Assembly: GCF_001467745.1 (NCBI RefSeq)
Contig: NZ_LNYG01000013.1
Span: 991,354 to 1,055,353 of the forward strand
Direction: 5' to 3'
Source: Legionella jamestowniensis
GTDB lineage: Bacteria; Pseudomonadota; Gammaproteobacteria; Legionellales; Legionellaceae
DNA: 64,000 nt
The position numbers and the translations under genes were made by a program. The notes under the pieces are model-generated. The model was not told the DNA's origin. It was given only the letters and a program-made list of their open reading frames with translations, and did no database searches. Shown piece after piece: positions 17,300 to 26,749 of this stretch (positions within the stretch are counted from its first letter, which is position 1; every line of letters starts with the position of its first letter).

Positions 17300-18001
17300 T
17301 TAATAACCTGTTGTTTGACCTTTGTTCTTTGTTGCAGCACCATTATTCATGGTAGTGTTATCTGTTGTTGCATCATCGACTGCAATTTTCATTTGGTCAT
17401 CAACCTTATTAACACCTTTGACTGATTTAACAACATTTAAAATCGCTTGTTTTTCTTGTGCTGAAGCAACTTGCCCTGACAAGAAAACTTGTCCGTTTTT
17501 AGTCTCAACACCAACAGTCCAGGATGGCAAGTCTTTACCCATAATATCTGCTTGAATTAAAGCTGCTTTAACTTTGGCAGTTATCCAGCTATCCTGCAAA
17601 GGTGCATTACTATCCTTAACAGTAAGATTATCTACATTAACGTTTCCAATCCCTCGCGTTGATTCCACCAGGGTAACAACATTTTCATAATCCGTGTCAG
17701 AAGGCAGCTGTCCTGATAGGTAAACAATCCCATTGGTTACCTTGATGCTTACTTTCTCTTTATAGGTACCAAGTGAGGATTCAACAGCAGACAACAATGC
17801 ATCATCACTTAAATGCATAGTAGTACCTTGCACGTTGTTAGATTGCATTCCTTCTGTCTTATCAGATTGAGGTGATTGAACAGCTGTAGCAGGATCTGTG
17901 CTTGGTGTCACTGTGGTGTTATTCACGTTAGCAAAAGCAGCAAAGGCCATACCACCGGACAATAATGCTGTTGCAATTTTTAAGTGAATTAATTTGTCCA
18001 T
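17300..18001 (-). CDS. BON-domain periplasmic protein (OsmY-like)
   Basis: The 233-residue protein has an N-terminal signal peptide (about 1-24, cleaving near 'AFAAFA-NV'), a low-complexity T/S/Q linker, and two BON domains (about 58-125 and 137-200), each with the 'VKNGQVFLSGQV'/'VTNGIVYLSGQL' strand-turn. BON proteins such as OsmY act in the periplasm and bind phospholipid or outer-membrane proteins under osmotic stress. The start at 18001 has GGGAG upstream; it is five codons inside the longest frame. The PRC-barrel gene is next downstream. Confidence 0.88.
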   Translation of the reverse strand: MDKLIHLKIATALLSGGMAFAAFANVNNTTVTPSTDPATAVQSPQSDKTEGMQSNNVQGTTMHLSDDALLSAVESSLGTYKEKVSIKVTNGIVYLSGQLPSDTDYENVVTLVESTRGIGNVNVDNLTVKDSNAPLQDSWITAKVKAALIQADIMGKDLPSWTVGVETKNGQVFLSGQVASAQEKQAILNVVKSVKGVNKVDDQMKIAVDDATTDNTTMNNGAATKNKGQTTGY

Positions 18002-18358
18002 AATACACTCCCTCATTCCATTAATTTAAATAGTTAACCATTTACAATATTCTAAATTGCATTAAGTGATATCACGTTTAACACGAAAGCAGTATTGGGA
18101 AATAATTGAATAACAGCCAAGGGCAATACAAAATCTTTTTAAAGTAGGTCATTGAAATACAGCTGTCACTTAAGCAATATTACCCTGCTCATACAATTAA
18201 TTCCTTTAATCATATGACCTATTTTTAAGCATAGACGACAACTGTTTGTCATGCAAAAACAATCCTATTCTGAAAAATTCCTTCCTGACCTTAAAAATTA
18301 CTTTAATTTTTTCCTTTATAATTTACACTAACTGCTTGACCTTCATGGAGTTTATTAA
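18002..18358. other. Divergent intergenic region
   Basis: This 357-base AT-rich stretch separates the minus-strand BON gene from the plus-strand YetF-like gene and must hold both promoters. I see no gene, strong repeat or long hairpin. The plus-strand ATG at 18359 is preceded by ATGGAG. Confidence 0.5.
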
Positions 18359-18838
18359 ATGAACTGGCTGTTAAACATTAATGCAAACCAAGCTCTTGTT
18401 TATGTTGTCATCCGCTCATTTTTACTTTTCGGTTTTAGCATTATTCTGATTCGTTATGGTAATCGCCGCTATAATTTAAATACTGCCTCTGATTATCTTT
18501 TATTGGTAATTTTTGGGGGGTTAATCAGCCGCGGTATCAATGGTCAAGCTAGTTTAATGTCCACTTTGATAGCTGTAAGCAGTCTGGTTATTTTCCATCG
18601 TGTCATTGCCGTAATTACCTATCGTTCCCCCCATCTTGAATCTTTTATTAAAGGACACGCCCGGTTAATTGTGAAAGATGGACAATTTTTGCTGTCTCAA
18701 TTGCAGAAATACCATCTGACGCAAAGTGACATTCTCACGGAAATGCGCGTACAATTAAATGAAAAAGACATTCAACTAGTTTCCGCAGCTTATTTGGAAC
18801 CAACCGGTCGTATTTCTTTTATTCGTAAAAAGAATTAA
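18359..18838 (+). CDS. YetF/DUF421-type membrane protein
   Basis: The 159-residue protein has three hydrophobic segments in the first 90 residues ('ALVYVVIRSFLLFGFSIILI', 'YLLLVIFGGLISRGI' and 'STLIAVSSLVIFHRVIAVI') and a small soluble domain from about 95 with the family-like 'HARLIVKDGQFLLSQL...LTQSDILTEMR'. DUF421/YetF proteins are inner-membrane proteins of poorly known function. GGAG lies about 8 bases before the ATG. It lies in the stress-type region. Confidence 0.8.
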   Translation: MNWLLNINANQALVYVVIRSFLLFGFSIILIRYGNRRYNLNTASDYLLLVIFGGLISRGINGQASLMSTLIAVSSLVIFHRVIAVITYRSPHLESFIKGHARLIVKDGQFLLSQLQKYHLTQSDILTEMRVQLNEKDIQLVSAAYLEPTGRISFIRKKN

Positions 18839-19201
18839 CGTTTTTGCTATCAATCTGCTTTCAAGGCCACTACCAGTCAACTCCCCGCTGAATCTTCTAC
18901 ACAACTGAAGAAAACCCGGTCCAGTTCTACTTTCCGACCTCCCTCGCTTGCCGCGGGGCGTCGGCAAAGATGTGATCAAGAGACCGGGACAAGCCGCGAG
19001 GCGTAGACAGAGAGGTTACCAAGAGACAGCAACTCCCAAAGGGACAAACTATAGATTTTTAGTGATTGACAATACTAGCTGATATGATAAGTTTAAAATG
19101 AGTGCTTAATTTTTAAGCAACAACGTTTGTTCATGGAAAGTTAATCATTTTTACCACTTTCCAGCTATTAACTGTATCCATTAAGATACTTGGAGCTAGA
19201 T
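18839..19201. other. Intergenic region with GC-rich nested stems
   Basis: This 363-base gap has no believable gene. Positions 18880-19050 are clearly GC-richer than the surroundings. ACCTC (18937-18941) pairs with GAGGT (19012-19016), CCTCGC (18942-18947) with GCGAGG (18996-19001), and TTGCCG (18948-18953) with CGGCAA (18962-18967), all nested. CCCGGTC (18915-18921) can also pair with GACCGGG (18982-18988), across the nest. This could be a small RNA or a leader of the gene at 19202. Confidence 0.5.
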
Positions 19202-19522
19202 ATGGAAGTCTCAAAGGAAACTGTACAGGCAAGCTTTGAATTAAATCGAATCGCTGAAGAATTAGTAGGCATTAAGCATGCCCTTTTTCAACTTGTTGGC
19301 ATGCTACATCAAGAAAAGGAAACCAGCCAAGAAAGACCACTAGAAGAACCACCTTTACCGGAACCCCATGAGCCAGGTCCCGCTAATCTTCCTGAATCAG
19401 AACCTGTTGAGTTACCCGAAACACAACCAGAATCATTGCCTGATATCGAACCCATCAAAAAACCAGAACCAATACCAGGCGACTCTACATCCCAGTTAAA
19501 CTTAAATGTCAAGCGTGCTTAA
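19202..19522 (+). CDS. Hypothetical protein with Pro/Glu-rich repetitive tail
   Basis: The 106-residue protein has a helical N-terminal part (1-40, 'FELNRIAEELVGIKHALFQL') followed by a low-complexity tail of PE/PES repeats such as 'LPESEPVELPETQPESLP'. The tail is acidic and probably unfolded. The start at 19202 has GGAG 8 bases upstream. A good terminator follows at 19555. I do not recognise a family; related small proteins may be Legionella-specific. Confidence 0.65.
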   Translation: MEVSKETVQASFELNRIAEELVGIKHALFQLVGMLHQEKETSQERPLEEPPLPEPHEPGPANLPESEPVELPETQPESLPDIEPIKKPEPIPGDSTSQLNLNVKRA

Positions 19523-19554
19523 ATCGCTTCTTCTTTTGATAATTGATGAACTGT

Positions 19555-19590
19555 AACCTTGATGACGCATAGCGAAATCAAGGTTTTCTT
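19555..19590 (+). terminator. Rho-independent terminator
   Basis: AACCTTGAT (19555-19563) pairs perfectly with ATCAAGGTT (19577-19585) and is followed by TTCTT. It sits 32 bases after the stop of the plus-strand gene. Confidence 0.7.
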
Positions 19591-19622
19591 ACTCACTATA
19601 AACTAAAAGTGATTAACCCTTA

Positions 19623-20204
19623 TCACGATGCCTTAAGGCTACAAACAATTTTCCCTATAACTAAACCTGACAAGCCATAAAATGCTATCCAGCAATGGCT
19701 TGGAATTTGACCATACATTACTTTAATATAAAAAATCAAACCTACTGCTGTCGCCATTAAAAACCAAGGCATTAATTTTTCCCATTGTACATACACAACT
19801 TGATAAAGCCCAAGAATGATTAACGCAAAAAAGAGCGCACCAGCAATATCATAAACGTTATGATAATTAAAATGCATTAAACTCAGTGCTATACCAGTGA
19901 GTAAAATTGCTGTAACTGCCTTAATCCCACGAATATTCGTTTTATAGGCAATCCATCCATATAAAACCGCTGCCATTTGCATATGGCCACTCGGAAATGC
20001 AAACCAATTTTTAGCAAGACTAGGCGATAGTGGAACTTGAAAACTAACTTTCAAAGCCACATTAATGATGCTGCTTATTAACACCAGACATATTGCCTGA
20101 TAATAAAGATTCCTATCCAAGCAAATCAATCCAATTATCAAAAAAGGGACAATGACAATACCATTGCTAAATAAAAGAAAAAATTGGCTTAAAGCATCTA
20201 GCAT
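19623..20204 (-). CDS. PAP2-family membrane phosphatase
   Basis: The 193-residue protein has about five to six TM segments. PSGH (71-74) and H115-xxx-D119 within 'HFNYHNVYDIAG' match motifs C2 and C3 of type 2 phosphatidic acid phosphatases, with catalytic histidines H74 and H115. Motif C1 (K-x6-RP) is degraded: K52 is followed by VSFQVP-LS. The C3 'SR' is 'SL'. PAP2 enzymes dephosphorylate lipid phosphates (phosphatidate, undecaprenyl-PP) on the periplasmic side. Substrate or activity may be altered by these changes. Confidence 0.8.
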   Translation of the reverse strand: MLDALSQFFLLFSNGIVIVPFLIIGLICLDRNLYYQAICLVLISSIINVALKVSFQVPLSPSLAKNWFAFPSGHMQMAAVLYGWIAYKTNIRGIKAVTAILLTGIALSLMHFNYHNVYDIAGALFFALIILGLYQVVYVQWEKLMPWFLMATAVGLIFYIKVMYGQIPSHCWIAFYGLSGLVIGKIVCSLKAS

Positions 20205-20322
20205 AACGGGGGTATTTAAAAATGAACTGGGCCCATCCTACCATGCGATAGCTTGCAATAAAATTGATTTAAAAGAGGACAATTACCTAAGACTCAGTTT
20301 TTTCTCGAATTAATTTTGAAAC

Positions 20323-20460
20323 CCACAATTTTATCCACAGAAATTGTGGATTATAGAAATAAAGAGCCCATTTTATAATATCATTATTTATCAAGTAATT
20401 AAAGGGATTTTTGCCTTCTTTATTGGCAACTATTATTTTTAAAGACAAAGTTATCCACAG
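20323..20460. promoter_or_regulatory. DnaA-box-like cluster with a palindrome
   Basis: Two perfect TTATCCACA boxes occur at 20331-20339 and 20451-20459, and a near match in inverted orientation (TGTGGATTA) at 20345-20353. The first lies in a palindrome with CCACAATTT (20323-20331) and AAATTGTGG (20341-20349) as arms. They sit in the intergenic gap upstream of the PAP2 gene. Confidence 0.45.
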
Positions 20461-20463
20461 GCT

Positions 20464-22098
20464 TTATTCCTTATTTAAGTGAGTCCGACGCTCATTCATT
20501 GTTTCTATACTATTAATCACCGTTTGCAGGCAAATTTCCTTCATGATTGGAATATCTTTTAGAGGAATGTCAGAATGGATGGCATAAGCAATGAATAAAC
20601 TATCCTGCCACATTTTTTCATTTTTTCGCGCCTTTGACTTTAACCACAAAGCTATCCATAAAAAATGAAATACCCATTTATCTCGCTGTGGCTCTAGCTC
20701 TTGCGCAAAAACAGCATTCATGGCGTCTTCCATGGTACACACTTTAACCCCTTCGATAATTGTACAGCAACGGTTTACTAATTTATCGATATGAGAATTC
20801 TCAATATACCAGGATTCTGTAAAGCGCTTGTTTTTTGGCCAGGACTTGGAGCGTTTGAGTGACGATTGCAATGCCTCTGGCGTAAAAGGGGTTATCTGTA
20901 CAGACAATTGCTCAATGACGTGTGAAACATCGATAAAATGGGGTAGAAAATGCAATCCAAGAAGTTCCTGAATTTCCAGTAAATGTAAGTCAGGCATTTC
21001 TTCGCGCTGCACCATAAGTGCTAAAAAGTGCCCCACCATCATTAGTAAATAAGAAGTGTCAATCTCACGTAAGGTCACACTGTCATCAAAGGCTTCGTGA
21101 TAATACTTGGGAATATCATCGGCTTGAATTGCAGGAGTAATCCAAGCATCTTTAATGCCGTAATCATATTTGAATAATAAACCACACAAATAGTCTTTGC
21201 CCCGTTTTTTAACGTGAATAAAGATACCCTGGGCACCACTACCATCCACTTCGCTGGCTTTAATACTAATAAGAGGAGAGGACTGTTCCGTATGGAATAC
21301 CACACCGTTCTTACGTTGTATCTTGATCCAATGGTCAAACTGGTTGCGATAAGAAGGAGGATACCAATTTTTAATGGCTTGCAACCGCGAAAGGGAAACA
21401 GAGGTTAATGTGATCGTTTTCATGATTTGATTACACGTGGCGATGGCTACCTCCCGAACTTCTTTCTTTGGATGTAACAAACTCAACAAAGCAATATCAT
21501 GACCTTCTTCGATGCTGTATAAATCAAACAACAAATCGACAAAAAAATCCGGGGGCATAGCATAACTTTGCGCAAAGAAATTTTCCGCAATGTCAAAGAC
21601 AGACAAATCTGACAATTCTTCAATCATTTCACGAATAGCGTTTAAATGATCAACCTCTTCTTCTGGCGTTAACTCCTCTATTTGTCCGGCTAAATTTAAA
21701 TAGGCTTGCTTTAACTCAGGAATTAAATCCACGTGGACTTCATAAAAAGCATTAAGGATCGGGAGCCAAAATCCCAATGCATGATGACCTTTATTAATGA
21801 CTTCAGCAATTTGCAGCATCACTTGATTTAATGTTTTCGTGGCCAGTTTATTGCCGCTTTCTTGAGCGGTTTGTAACTGTGCCACACAAATATCCAAGGC
21901 AAACACGCAAGCCGAATAATAAGCCTGCCCTGGTTCGCTATCGTCCTCTATTTCGTCTAGAAGCGTAATAAGCTCCAGCGCCAAATCAGGCTGTTGGAGG
22001 AAGGAAGAAAAATGCTGCGGATCTGGTTCTGCATTTTGCATGATCAATGCCGCCATATTCATTAGCCACTTTTTTAACGCTTCAGAATCAAATGTCAT
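20464..22098 (-). CDS. Conserved-looking hypothetical protein, helical repeat type
   Basis: The 544-residue soluble protein is mainly alpha-helical, with leucine-rich helices such as 'LALELITLLDEIEDDSEP' and a stretch near 195-230 reminiscent of HEAT repeats ('LLSLLHPKKEVREVAIATCN'). A beta-rich patch at about 270-325 ('GAQGIFIHVKKRGKDYLCGLL') interrupts it. No catalytic motif, signal or TM segment is visible. It lies 2 bases downstream of yciA and is probably in the tex-yciA operon. I do not recognise its family. Confidence 0.7.
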   Translation of the reverse strand: MTFDSEALKKWLMNMAALIMQNAEPDPQHFSSFLQQPDLALELITLLDEIEDDSEPGQAYYSACVFALDICVAQLQTAQESGNKLATKTLNQVMLQIAEVINKGHHALGFWLPILNAFYEVHVDLIPELKQAYLNLAGQIEELTPEEEVDHLNAIREMIEELSDLSVFDIAENFFAQSYAMPPDFFVDLLFDLYSIEEGHDIALLSLLHPKKEVREVAIATCNQIMKTITLTSVSLSRLQAIKNWYPPSYRNQFDHWIKIQRKNGVVFHTEQSSPLISIKASEVDGSGAQGIFIHVKKRGKDYLCGLLFKYDYGIKDAWITPAIQADDIPKYYHEAFDDSVTLREIDTSYLLMMVGHFLALMVQREEMPDLHLLEIQELLGLHFLPHFIDVSHVIEQLSVQITPFTPEALQSSLKRSKSWPKNKRFTESWYIENSHIDKLVNRCCTIIEGVKVCTMEDAMNAVFAQELEPQRDKWVFHFLWIALWLKSKARKNEKMWQDSLFIAYAIHSDIPLKDIPIMKEICLQTVINSIETMNERRTHLNKE

Positions 22099-22100
22099 GC

Positions 22101-22475
22101 TCAGTCAGGCACCTTTCGTGGTTTTCCTTCTTTATCAATTGCCACAAAAATAAATGTTCCTTGGGTCACTTTGTATCGACCACCTGTGGTTGCTGGTTCT
22201 GCCCAAACTTCGACATCAATCGTCATGGAAGTTGTCCCTCTTTTTATTAACTCAACATGACAACTCACAATATCACCAACATGCACCGGTTTTAAAAAAC
22301 TCATGCTATGAATTGAAACGGTCGCTACTCTGCCATGAGCTATCTTTTTAGCAAGAACACCAGCCGCCAAGTCCATTTGTGAAACCAGCCAGCCACCAAA
22401 GATATCACCATTGGCATTTGTATCTGCTGGCATGGCTAACGTTTGAATTGTTAATTCCCCGCGAGGTATTGTCAT
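22101..22475 (-). CDS. yciA: Acyl-CoA thioesterase YciA
   Basis: The 124-residue hotdog-fold enzyme has 'PADTNANGDIFGGWLVSQMDLAAG' (partly shown), with the family 'NxxGDIFGGW' pattern and catalytic aspartate in the following helix, plus 'HSMSFLKPVHVGD'. YciA hydrolyses a range of acyl-CoAs in the cytoplasm. The gene starts 4 bases after the tex stop and its stop is 2 bases from the next gene, so the three form an operon. Confidence 0.92.
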   Translation of the reverse strand: MTIPRGELTIQTLAMPADTNANGDIFGGWLVSQMDLAAGVLAKKIAHGRVATVSIHSMSFLKPVHVGDIVSCHVELIKRGTTSMTIDVEVWAEPATTGGRYKVTQGTFIFVAIDKEGKPRKVPD

Positions 22476-22478
22476 AAC

Positions 22479-24818
22479 CTAGGAACCACGCTTTAATTTC
22501 GCCAAAGCATCTGCCATTGCTGTATTGAAAATTGTTTTTTTAGCTGTCTCTTGCTTTTTCTTCACTTCAGGCTTGGCTGGTTTTTTAACAGAAGATGGTT
22601 TTTTCGCCAACGCTTGTTGAGGTTTGGTTACCTTTTTCTGAACCACAGGTGCCTTTCCCTCTTGCAGTTTCATGCTTAAGCCAATGCGGCGACGCTCCTT
22701 ATCCACTTCAATTACTTTTACAGTAACGATGTCACCGGCTTTTACAATGGCATGTGGATCGTTAATAAAACGATTTGTCATGGCAGAAATATGCACTAAA
22801 CCGTCCTGATGAACCCCAATATCAACAAATGCGCCAAAATTGGTAACATTAGAAACAACGCCTTCTAAAATCATGCCTTCTGCCAGATGACTAATATCTT
22901 CAATGCCTTCTTTGAAGTTAGCAGTTTTAAATTCCGGACGCGGATCACGGCCTGGTTTCTCCAACTCTCTTAATACATCGCGGATAGTGGGTAAGCCGTA
23001 CACATCATCGATATACTGTTCAGCATTCACGCTTTGCAGTAAATCCCGATTGCCTATTGCCTTGCGAATATCAACACCTTGATCATTTAAAATTTTTTCT
23101 ACTAAAGGATAAGCCTCTGGATGGACACAAGAGGCATCCAAAGGATTTTCACCATTCATGATACGCAAAAATCCTGCTGCCTGTTGAAAAGATTTCTCTC
23201 CCATCCTGGTTACGCTTTTTAACTGTTCACGATTTTGAAAAGCCCCATGTTCATCTCTATACTGAACTAGATTTTTAGCCAGGGTTTCGTTTAATCCGGA
23301 AACGCGGGTCAGCAAAGCAACTGAAGCGGTATTGACATCAACGCCCACCGCATTCACACAGTCTTCTACTACGCCATCCAAAGAGCGAGCCAGACGTGTC
23401 TGGTTAACATCATGCTGATATTGTCCAACACCAATTGATTTAGGTTCAATTTTTACTAACTCAGCCAAGGGATCTTGTAAGCGTCTAGCAATTGAAACAG
23501 CACCACGTAATGAAACATCCAGGTCAGGAAATTCATTGGCTGCCAATTCAGAGGCTGAATAAACAGAAGCGCCCGCTTCGCTAACAACAATTTTGGTTAA
23601 TTTTAGGTCGGGATACATTTTTATCATGTCTGAAACCAAGCGTTCTGTTTCACGAGAACCTGTACCATTACCAATGCTAATTAAATTTACCTCATACCTG
23701 GCTGCTAATTTAGCCAGTTCTGCAATGGCTTGATGCCATTCATTTTGTGGTGCAAAGGGAAAAATCGTCGTGAAATCCAGCAACTTACCCGTTGCATCCA
23801 CGACCACTACTTTGACACCGGTACGAATACCGGGGTCAAGACCAATCGTCACTCGGTGGCCCGCAGGTGCTGCCAATAATAAATCACGCAAATTTTTGGC
23901 GAAAACATGGATTGCCTCTTCATCCGCCATTTCGCGTAAACGCGTAAATAATTCCAACTCCAGTTTGGTAAATAATTTTATTTTCCAGGTTAAGCGCACC
24001 GTAGCAAGCAACCAGGTATCGGCAGCGCGTTGTTGATCACTAATATTAAAATAGGAGGCGACGCGTTTTTCGCCATAATCAGCATCGGGAAGCATTAAAC
24101 TGAGCTGTAATATAGACTCGCGGCGCCCGCGAAATAGGGCTAATGCCCGATGCGAAGGAATTTTTTTAATAGGTTCTTCATACTGAAAGTAATCAGCAAA
24201 TTTACTGCCAGTCGCTTTTTTGTCACTGACAACTGTTGATTTTAATACAGCGTGCTGCCACAGGTATTCGCGTAATTCATTAATTAATTCGGCGTCTTCT
24301 GCAAATTTCTCCATTAAAATTTGACTGGCTCCCTCAAGGGCAGCTTTTACATCGGCAACACCTGCTTCAGGATTAATAAATTCTTGTGCCTTCGCTTCTG
24401 GGGTTAAGCCAGGGTCTTGCCATAGCGCTAAAGCCAAAGGCTCCAACCCAGCCTCTTTAGCCAACTGCGCTTTTGTGCGACGCTTTGGCCTATAGGGTAA
24501 ATACAAATCCTCCAGTCGGGTTTTGGTATCTGCCGCAAGAATCGCTTGCTCAAGCTCAGGGGTTAATTTTTCCTGTTCACGTATTGATTCTAGAACCACG
24601 GCGCGACGCTCGTTTAGTTCACGGATATAAAGCAAGCGCTCTGCTAATAACCGCAATTGGGTATCATCAAGTCCTTCGGTGGCTTCTTTACGATAGCGCG
24701 CGATAAACGGGACAGTAGCCCCATCATCCAGTAAACGAATAGCTGTTTCCACTTGCGAAACTTTAACTTTAAGTTCTTCTGCAATAATGGCCGCTGCCGC
24801 CAATATTTCTTGAGTCAT
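22479..24818 (-). CDS. tex: RNA-binding transcription accessory protein Tex
   Basis: The 779-residue protein has the typical Tex length. It has an N-terminal helical region with '[17 protein letters not shown]' (~35-51), a YqgF-like RNase H fold with '[12 protein letters not shown]' (~325-336), HhH motifs ('[12 protein letters not shown]'), and a C-terminal S1 RNA-binding domain (~645-715: '[17 protein letters not shown]'). A lysine-rich tail follows. Tex is a cytoplasmic nucleic-acid-binding factor affecting transcription and stress tolerance. GGGGA lies about 7 bases before the ATG. Confidence 0.96.
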   Translation of the reverse strand: MTQEILAAAAIIAEELKVKVSQVETAIRLLDDGATVPFIARYRKEATEGLDDTQLRLLAERLLYIRELNERRAVVLESIREQEKLTPELEQAILAADTKTRLEDLYLPYRPKRRTKAQLAKEAGLEPLALALWQDPGLTPEAKAQEFINPEAGVADVKAALEGASQILMEKFAEDAELINELREYLWQHAVLKSTVVSDKKATGSKFADYFQYEEPIKKIPSHRALALFRGRRESILQLSLMLPDADYGEKRVASYFNISDQQRAADTWLLATVRLTWKIKLFTKLELELFTRLREMADEEAIHVFAKNLRDLLLAAPAGHRVTIGLDPGIRTGVKVVVVDATGKLLDFTTIFPFAPQNEWHQAIAELAKLAARYEVNLISIGNGTGSRETERLVSDMIKMYPDLKLTKIVVSEAGASVYSASELAANEFPDLDVSLRGAVSIARRLQDPLAELVKIEPKSIGVGQYQHDVNQTRLARSLDGVVEDCVNAVGVDVNTASVALLTRVSGLNETLAKNLVQYRDEHGAFQNREQLKSVTRMGEKSFQQAAGFLRIMNGENPLDASCVHPEAYPLVEKILNDQGVDIRKAIGNRDLLQSVNAEQYIDDVYGLPTIRDVLRELEKPGRDPRPEFKTANFKEGIEDISHLAEGMILEGVVSNVTNFGAFVDIGVHQDGLVHISAMTNRFINDPHAIVKAGDIVTVKVIEVDKERRRIGLSMKLQEGKAPVVQKKVTKPQQALAKKPSSVKKPAKPEVKKKQETAKKTIFNTAMADALAKLKRGS

Positions 24819-24993
24819 TTACATCCCCGACACATGTAAAAAAAAACGCAGTCATTATATACTGATTACTTCCCATTTGGCGAACCTTTCCGATGCTTTA
24901 GTTCGTGGTTTGCATTATTCATCACCTGTTTTTTTTATTTACCAGAATTTAAAATCTGGCAAACTATTAAAAAATAATTTAGAGAAGCTGACG

Positions 24994-26061
24994 ATGCCCA
25001 ATCATAAACTGGTTCTTGGTTTTGCCCACTGGGGTAGTATGAGAGTCCCTGTCCTCAATATGATAAACACGGTTAAACTTGCTGTCGAAAACGGCATTGA
25101 AGAAATTGACTGCGCACCGCATTACGGGGATGGTGCACAGGAGAATATCTTGGGAGTCGCTTTGCTATGTTTACCGGAAGATCTGCGTAATCGTGTAAAA
25201 ATCTCTACCAAAGCTGGACGTGTTATCGATCCAAATAAAAAATCAGACTGTAGCAATGGCTTTACCAACAGTAGTGGATTTTCCCAATCTTTTGATTATA
25301 GCAAAAAAGGTATTGAAGACTCATTTCAGCAGAGCCAGTTAAGAATGCGCGTCTCCAGTGTCCATGCTCTTTATTTACACGATATCGATGCAGCTACCCA
25401 TAAAGAAAATCATACCCGACATTATGAAATTTTTGTAAAGGAAGGATACCTCGCTTTTGAGGAATTAAAAACGCAAAAAAAAATTACAATTGCCGGTATA
25501 GGCTCAAATGATGCTGACATTTGCGTTAAACTTATTAAAGACGGTCGTTTCAGCATTGACCGAATAATGATAGCGGGCTGCTACAATTTACTTAATTTCT
25601 CTGCCCTTGATGAGCTTTTTCCGTTGTGCAAGGAACGAAATATCCAGCTTTACATCGCAGCGCCTTATGGCGGTGGGCTATTAAGCGGTCAAACAGAAAA
25701 TAATTTCTTCCGCTATGAAAAAGCAAATAATGCGTTACTTGAAAAATTGGACAAGATTAAATCCATTTGTATCAGTTATAATGTATCCCTGCCTCATGCA
25801 GCCATGCAATTTGTACACATGCATCCTCAAGTTAATAAAGTTGTCGTCGGTGCTCGAACGGAAGAGGAACTGCGTGCTTCCTTAACCTATGCAAACGAAC
25901 CAATTAACCCTAAATTTTGGGAAGCCCTCAAAAAAGCCCAGTTAATTCCTGAAAAAACACCTGTTATGCCACTTAAATTAAAAACACCTGCCTCTTCTAT
26001 ATTTAAAGAAGCTGATGAAAAACTAGAGACATCACAAAATTTTATGGAAATCAAATATTAA
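24994..26061 (+). CDS. Aldo/keto reductase
   Basis: The 355-residue (beta/alpha)8 enzyme carries the complete AKR tetrad: D39 and Y44 ('IDCAPHYGDG'), K73 ('ISTKAGRV') and H129 ('ALYLHDID'). It resembles D-threo-aldose 1-dehydrogenase/galactose-dehydrogenase-like members. It uses NADP(H) to interconvert aldehydes or sugars. I chose the ATG at 24994 because the domain starts right after it; the longer frame opens only with TTG at 24877. No strong ribosome site is visible before either. The gene stands alone, divergent from tex. Confidence 0.85.
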   Translation: MPNHKLVLGFAHWGSMRVPVLNMINTVKLAVENGIEEIDCAPHYGDGAQENILGVALLCLPEDLRNRVKISTKAGRVIDPNKKSDCSNGFTNSSGFSQSFDYSKKGIEDSFQQSQLRMRVSSVHALYLHDIDAATHKENHTRHYEIFVKEGYLAFEELKTQKKITIAGIGSNDADICVKLIKDGRFSIDRIMIAGCYNLLNFSALDELFPLCKERNIQLYIAAPYGGGLLSGQTENNFFRYEKANNALLEKLDKIKSICISYNVSLPHAAMQFVHMHPQVNKVVVGARTEEELRASLTYANEPINPKFWEALKKAQLIPEKTPVMPLKLKTPASSIFKEADEKLETSQNFMEIKY

Positions 26062-26086
26062 TGGTTTGGCAAAAAATTTAAGTGGA

Positions 26087-26749
26087 TTATTTTTGAATTA
26101 ACCAAACTTCATGCTTGGCTTGATGGACACCTTGCTTAAATAAGCATTCATTGTCTATGGACTGACTATCTTCGCTTTTAATACAAGTTATTGTCTGGCA
26201 AGACCCGTATAAAAGAAAAACCTCATCACTTGTAACACTGAAAGGTGGGCCTTCAATATGTTTGTCTTCATAACGCATAGTTTTTAATAAAATTTTTCCT
26301 TGTGACTTTAACCCTTGCAGACAAATATCTACATAAGATTGGCGTAAACTGGCGGGCAATGCAATGAGCGAAGCACGATCATAAATTGCATCAACTTTAG
26401 GAATTAAATCTGCATTAAGTTGAAAAATATCACTAACGCTTATGCGGATGCCTTCTGTGGAATAATAAATAACACCACTTTTTGTACTCTTTGTCATAGT
26501 TAAGTGATTATCTTCTACAAACTGTTGCACCGCTAACTCACTTAACTCTATTCCAAAAACATGAAAACCCTGCTTCGCTAGCCATAGCATATCAAGACTT
26601 TTGCCACACAAAGGAAGCAGAATTTTAGCACCTAGCGATAAATTTAAACATGGCCAGTATTTTAATAAATCCGTGTTGACAGTCTTTTGGTGGAAGGGAA
26701 TTTTCCCTTCCTGCCACATATCCAACCAAAATTGCTTAACGCGGCTCAC
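26087..26749 (-). CDS. tpm: Thiopurine S-methyltransferase
   Basis: The 220-residue SAM-dependent methyltransferase matches bacterial TPMT: N-terminal 'FWLDMWQEGKIPFHQ', SAM-binding 'ILLPLCGKSLDMLWLAKQG' (~43-61), 'VFGIELSELAVQQF', and 'DAIYDRASLIALP'. Bacterial Tpm methylates chalcogen compounds such as selenium and tellurium oxyanions and thiopurines. It overlaps the end of glmS by 4 bases, so it is co-transcribed as the second gene. Confidence 0.93.
   Translation of the reverse strand: MSRVKQFWLDMWQEGKIPFHQKTVNTDLLKYWPCLNLSLGAKILLPLCGKSLDMLWLAKQGFHVFGIELSELAVQQFVEDNHLTMTKSTKSGVIYYSTEGIRISVSDIFQLNADLIPKVDAIYDRASLIALPASLRQSYVDICLQGLKSQGKILLKTMRYEDKHIEGPPFSVTSDEVFLLYGSCQTITCIKSEDSQSIDNECLFKQGVHQAKHEVWLIQK

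Noticed and set aside
18776-18979. Minus-strand 67-residue frame in the GC-rich intergenic region
   Set aside because: No ribosome site, overlaps the YetF-like gene and has no recognisable protein pattern; an RNA structure explains the region better.
20323-20460. DnaA boxes as the chromosomal origin
   Set aside because: Only two exact boxes, and no dnaA, dnaN, gidA or AT-rich unwinding element with repeats next to them.
24877-24993. Longer aldo/keto reductase N-terminus starting with TTG
   Set aside because: The added residues are not part of the AKR barrel, and no ribosome site precedes the TTG.
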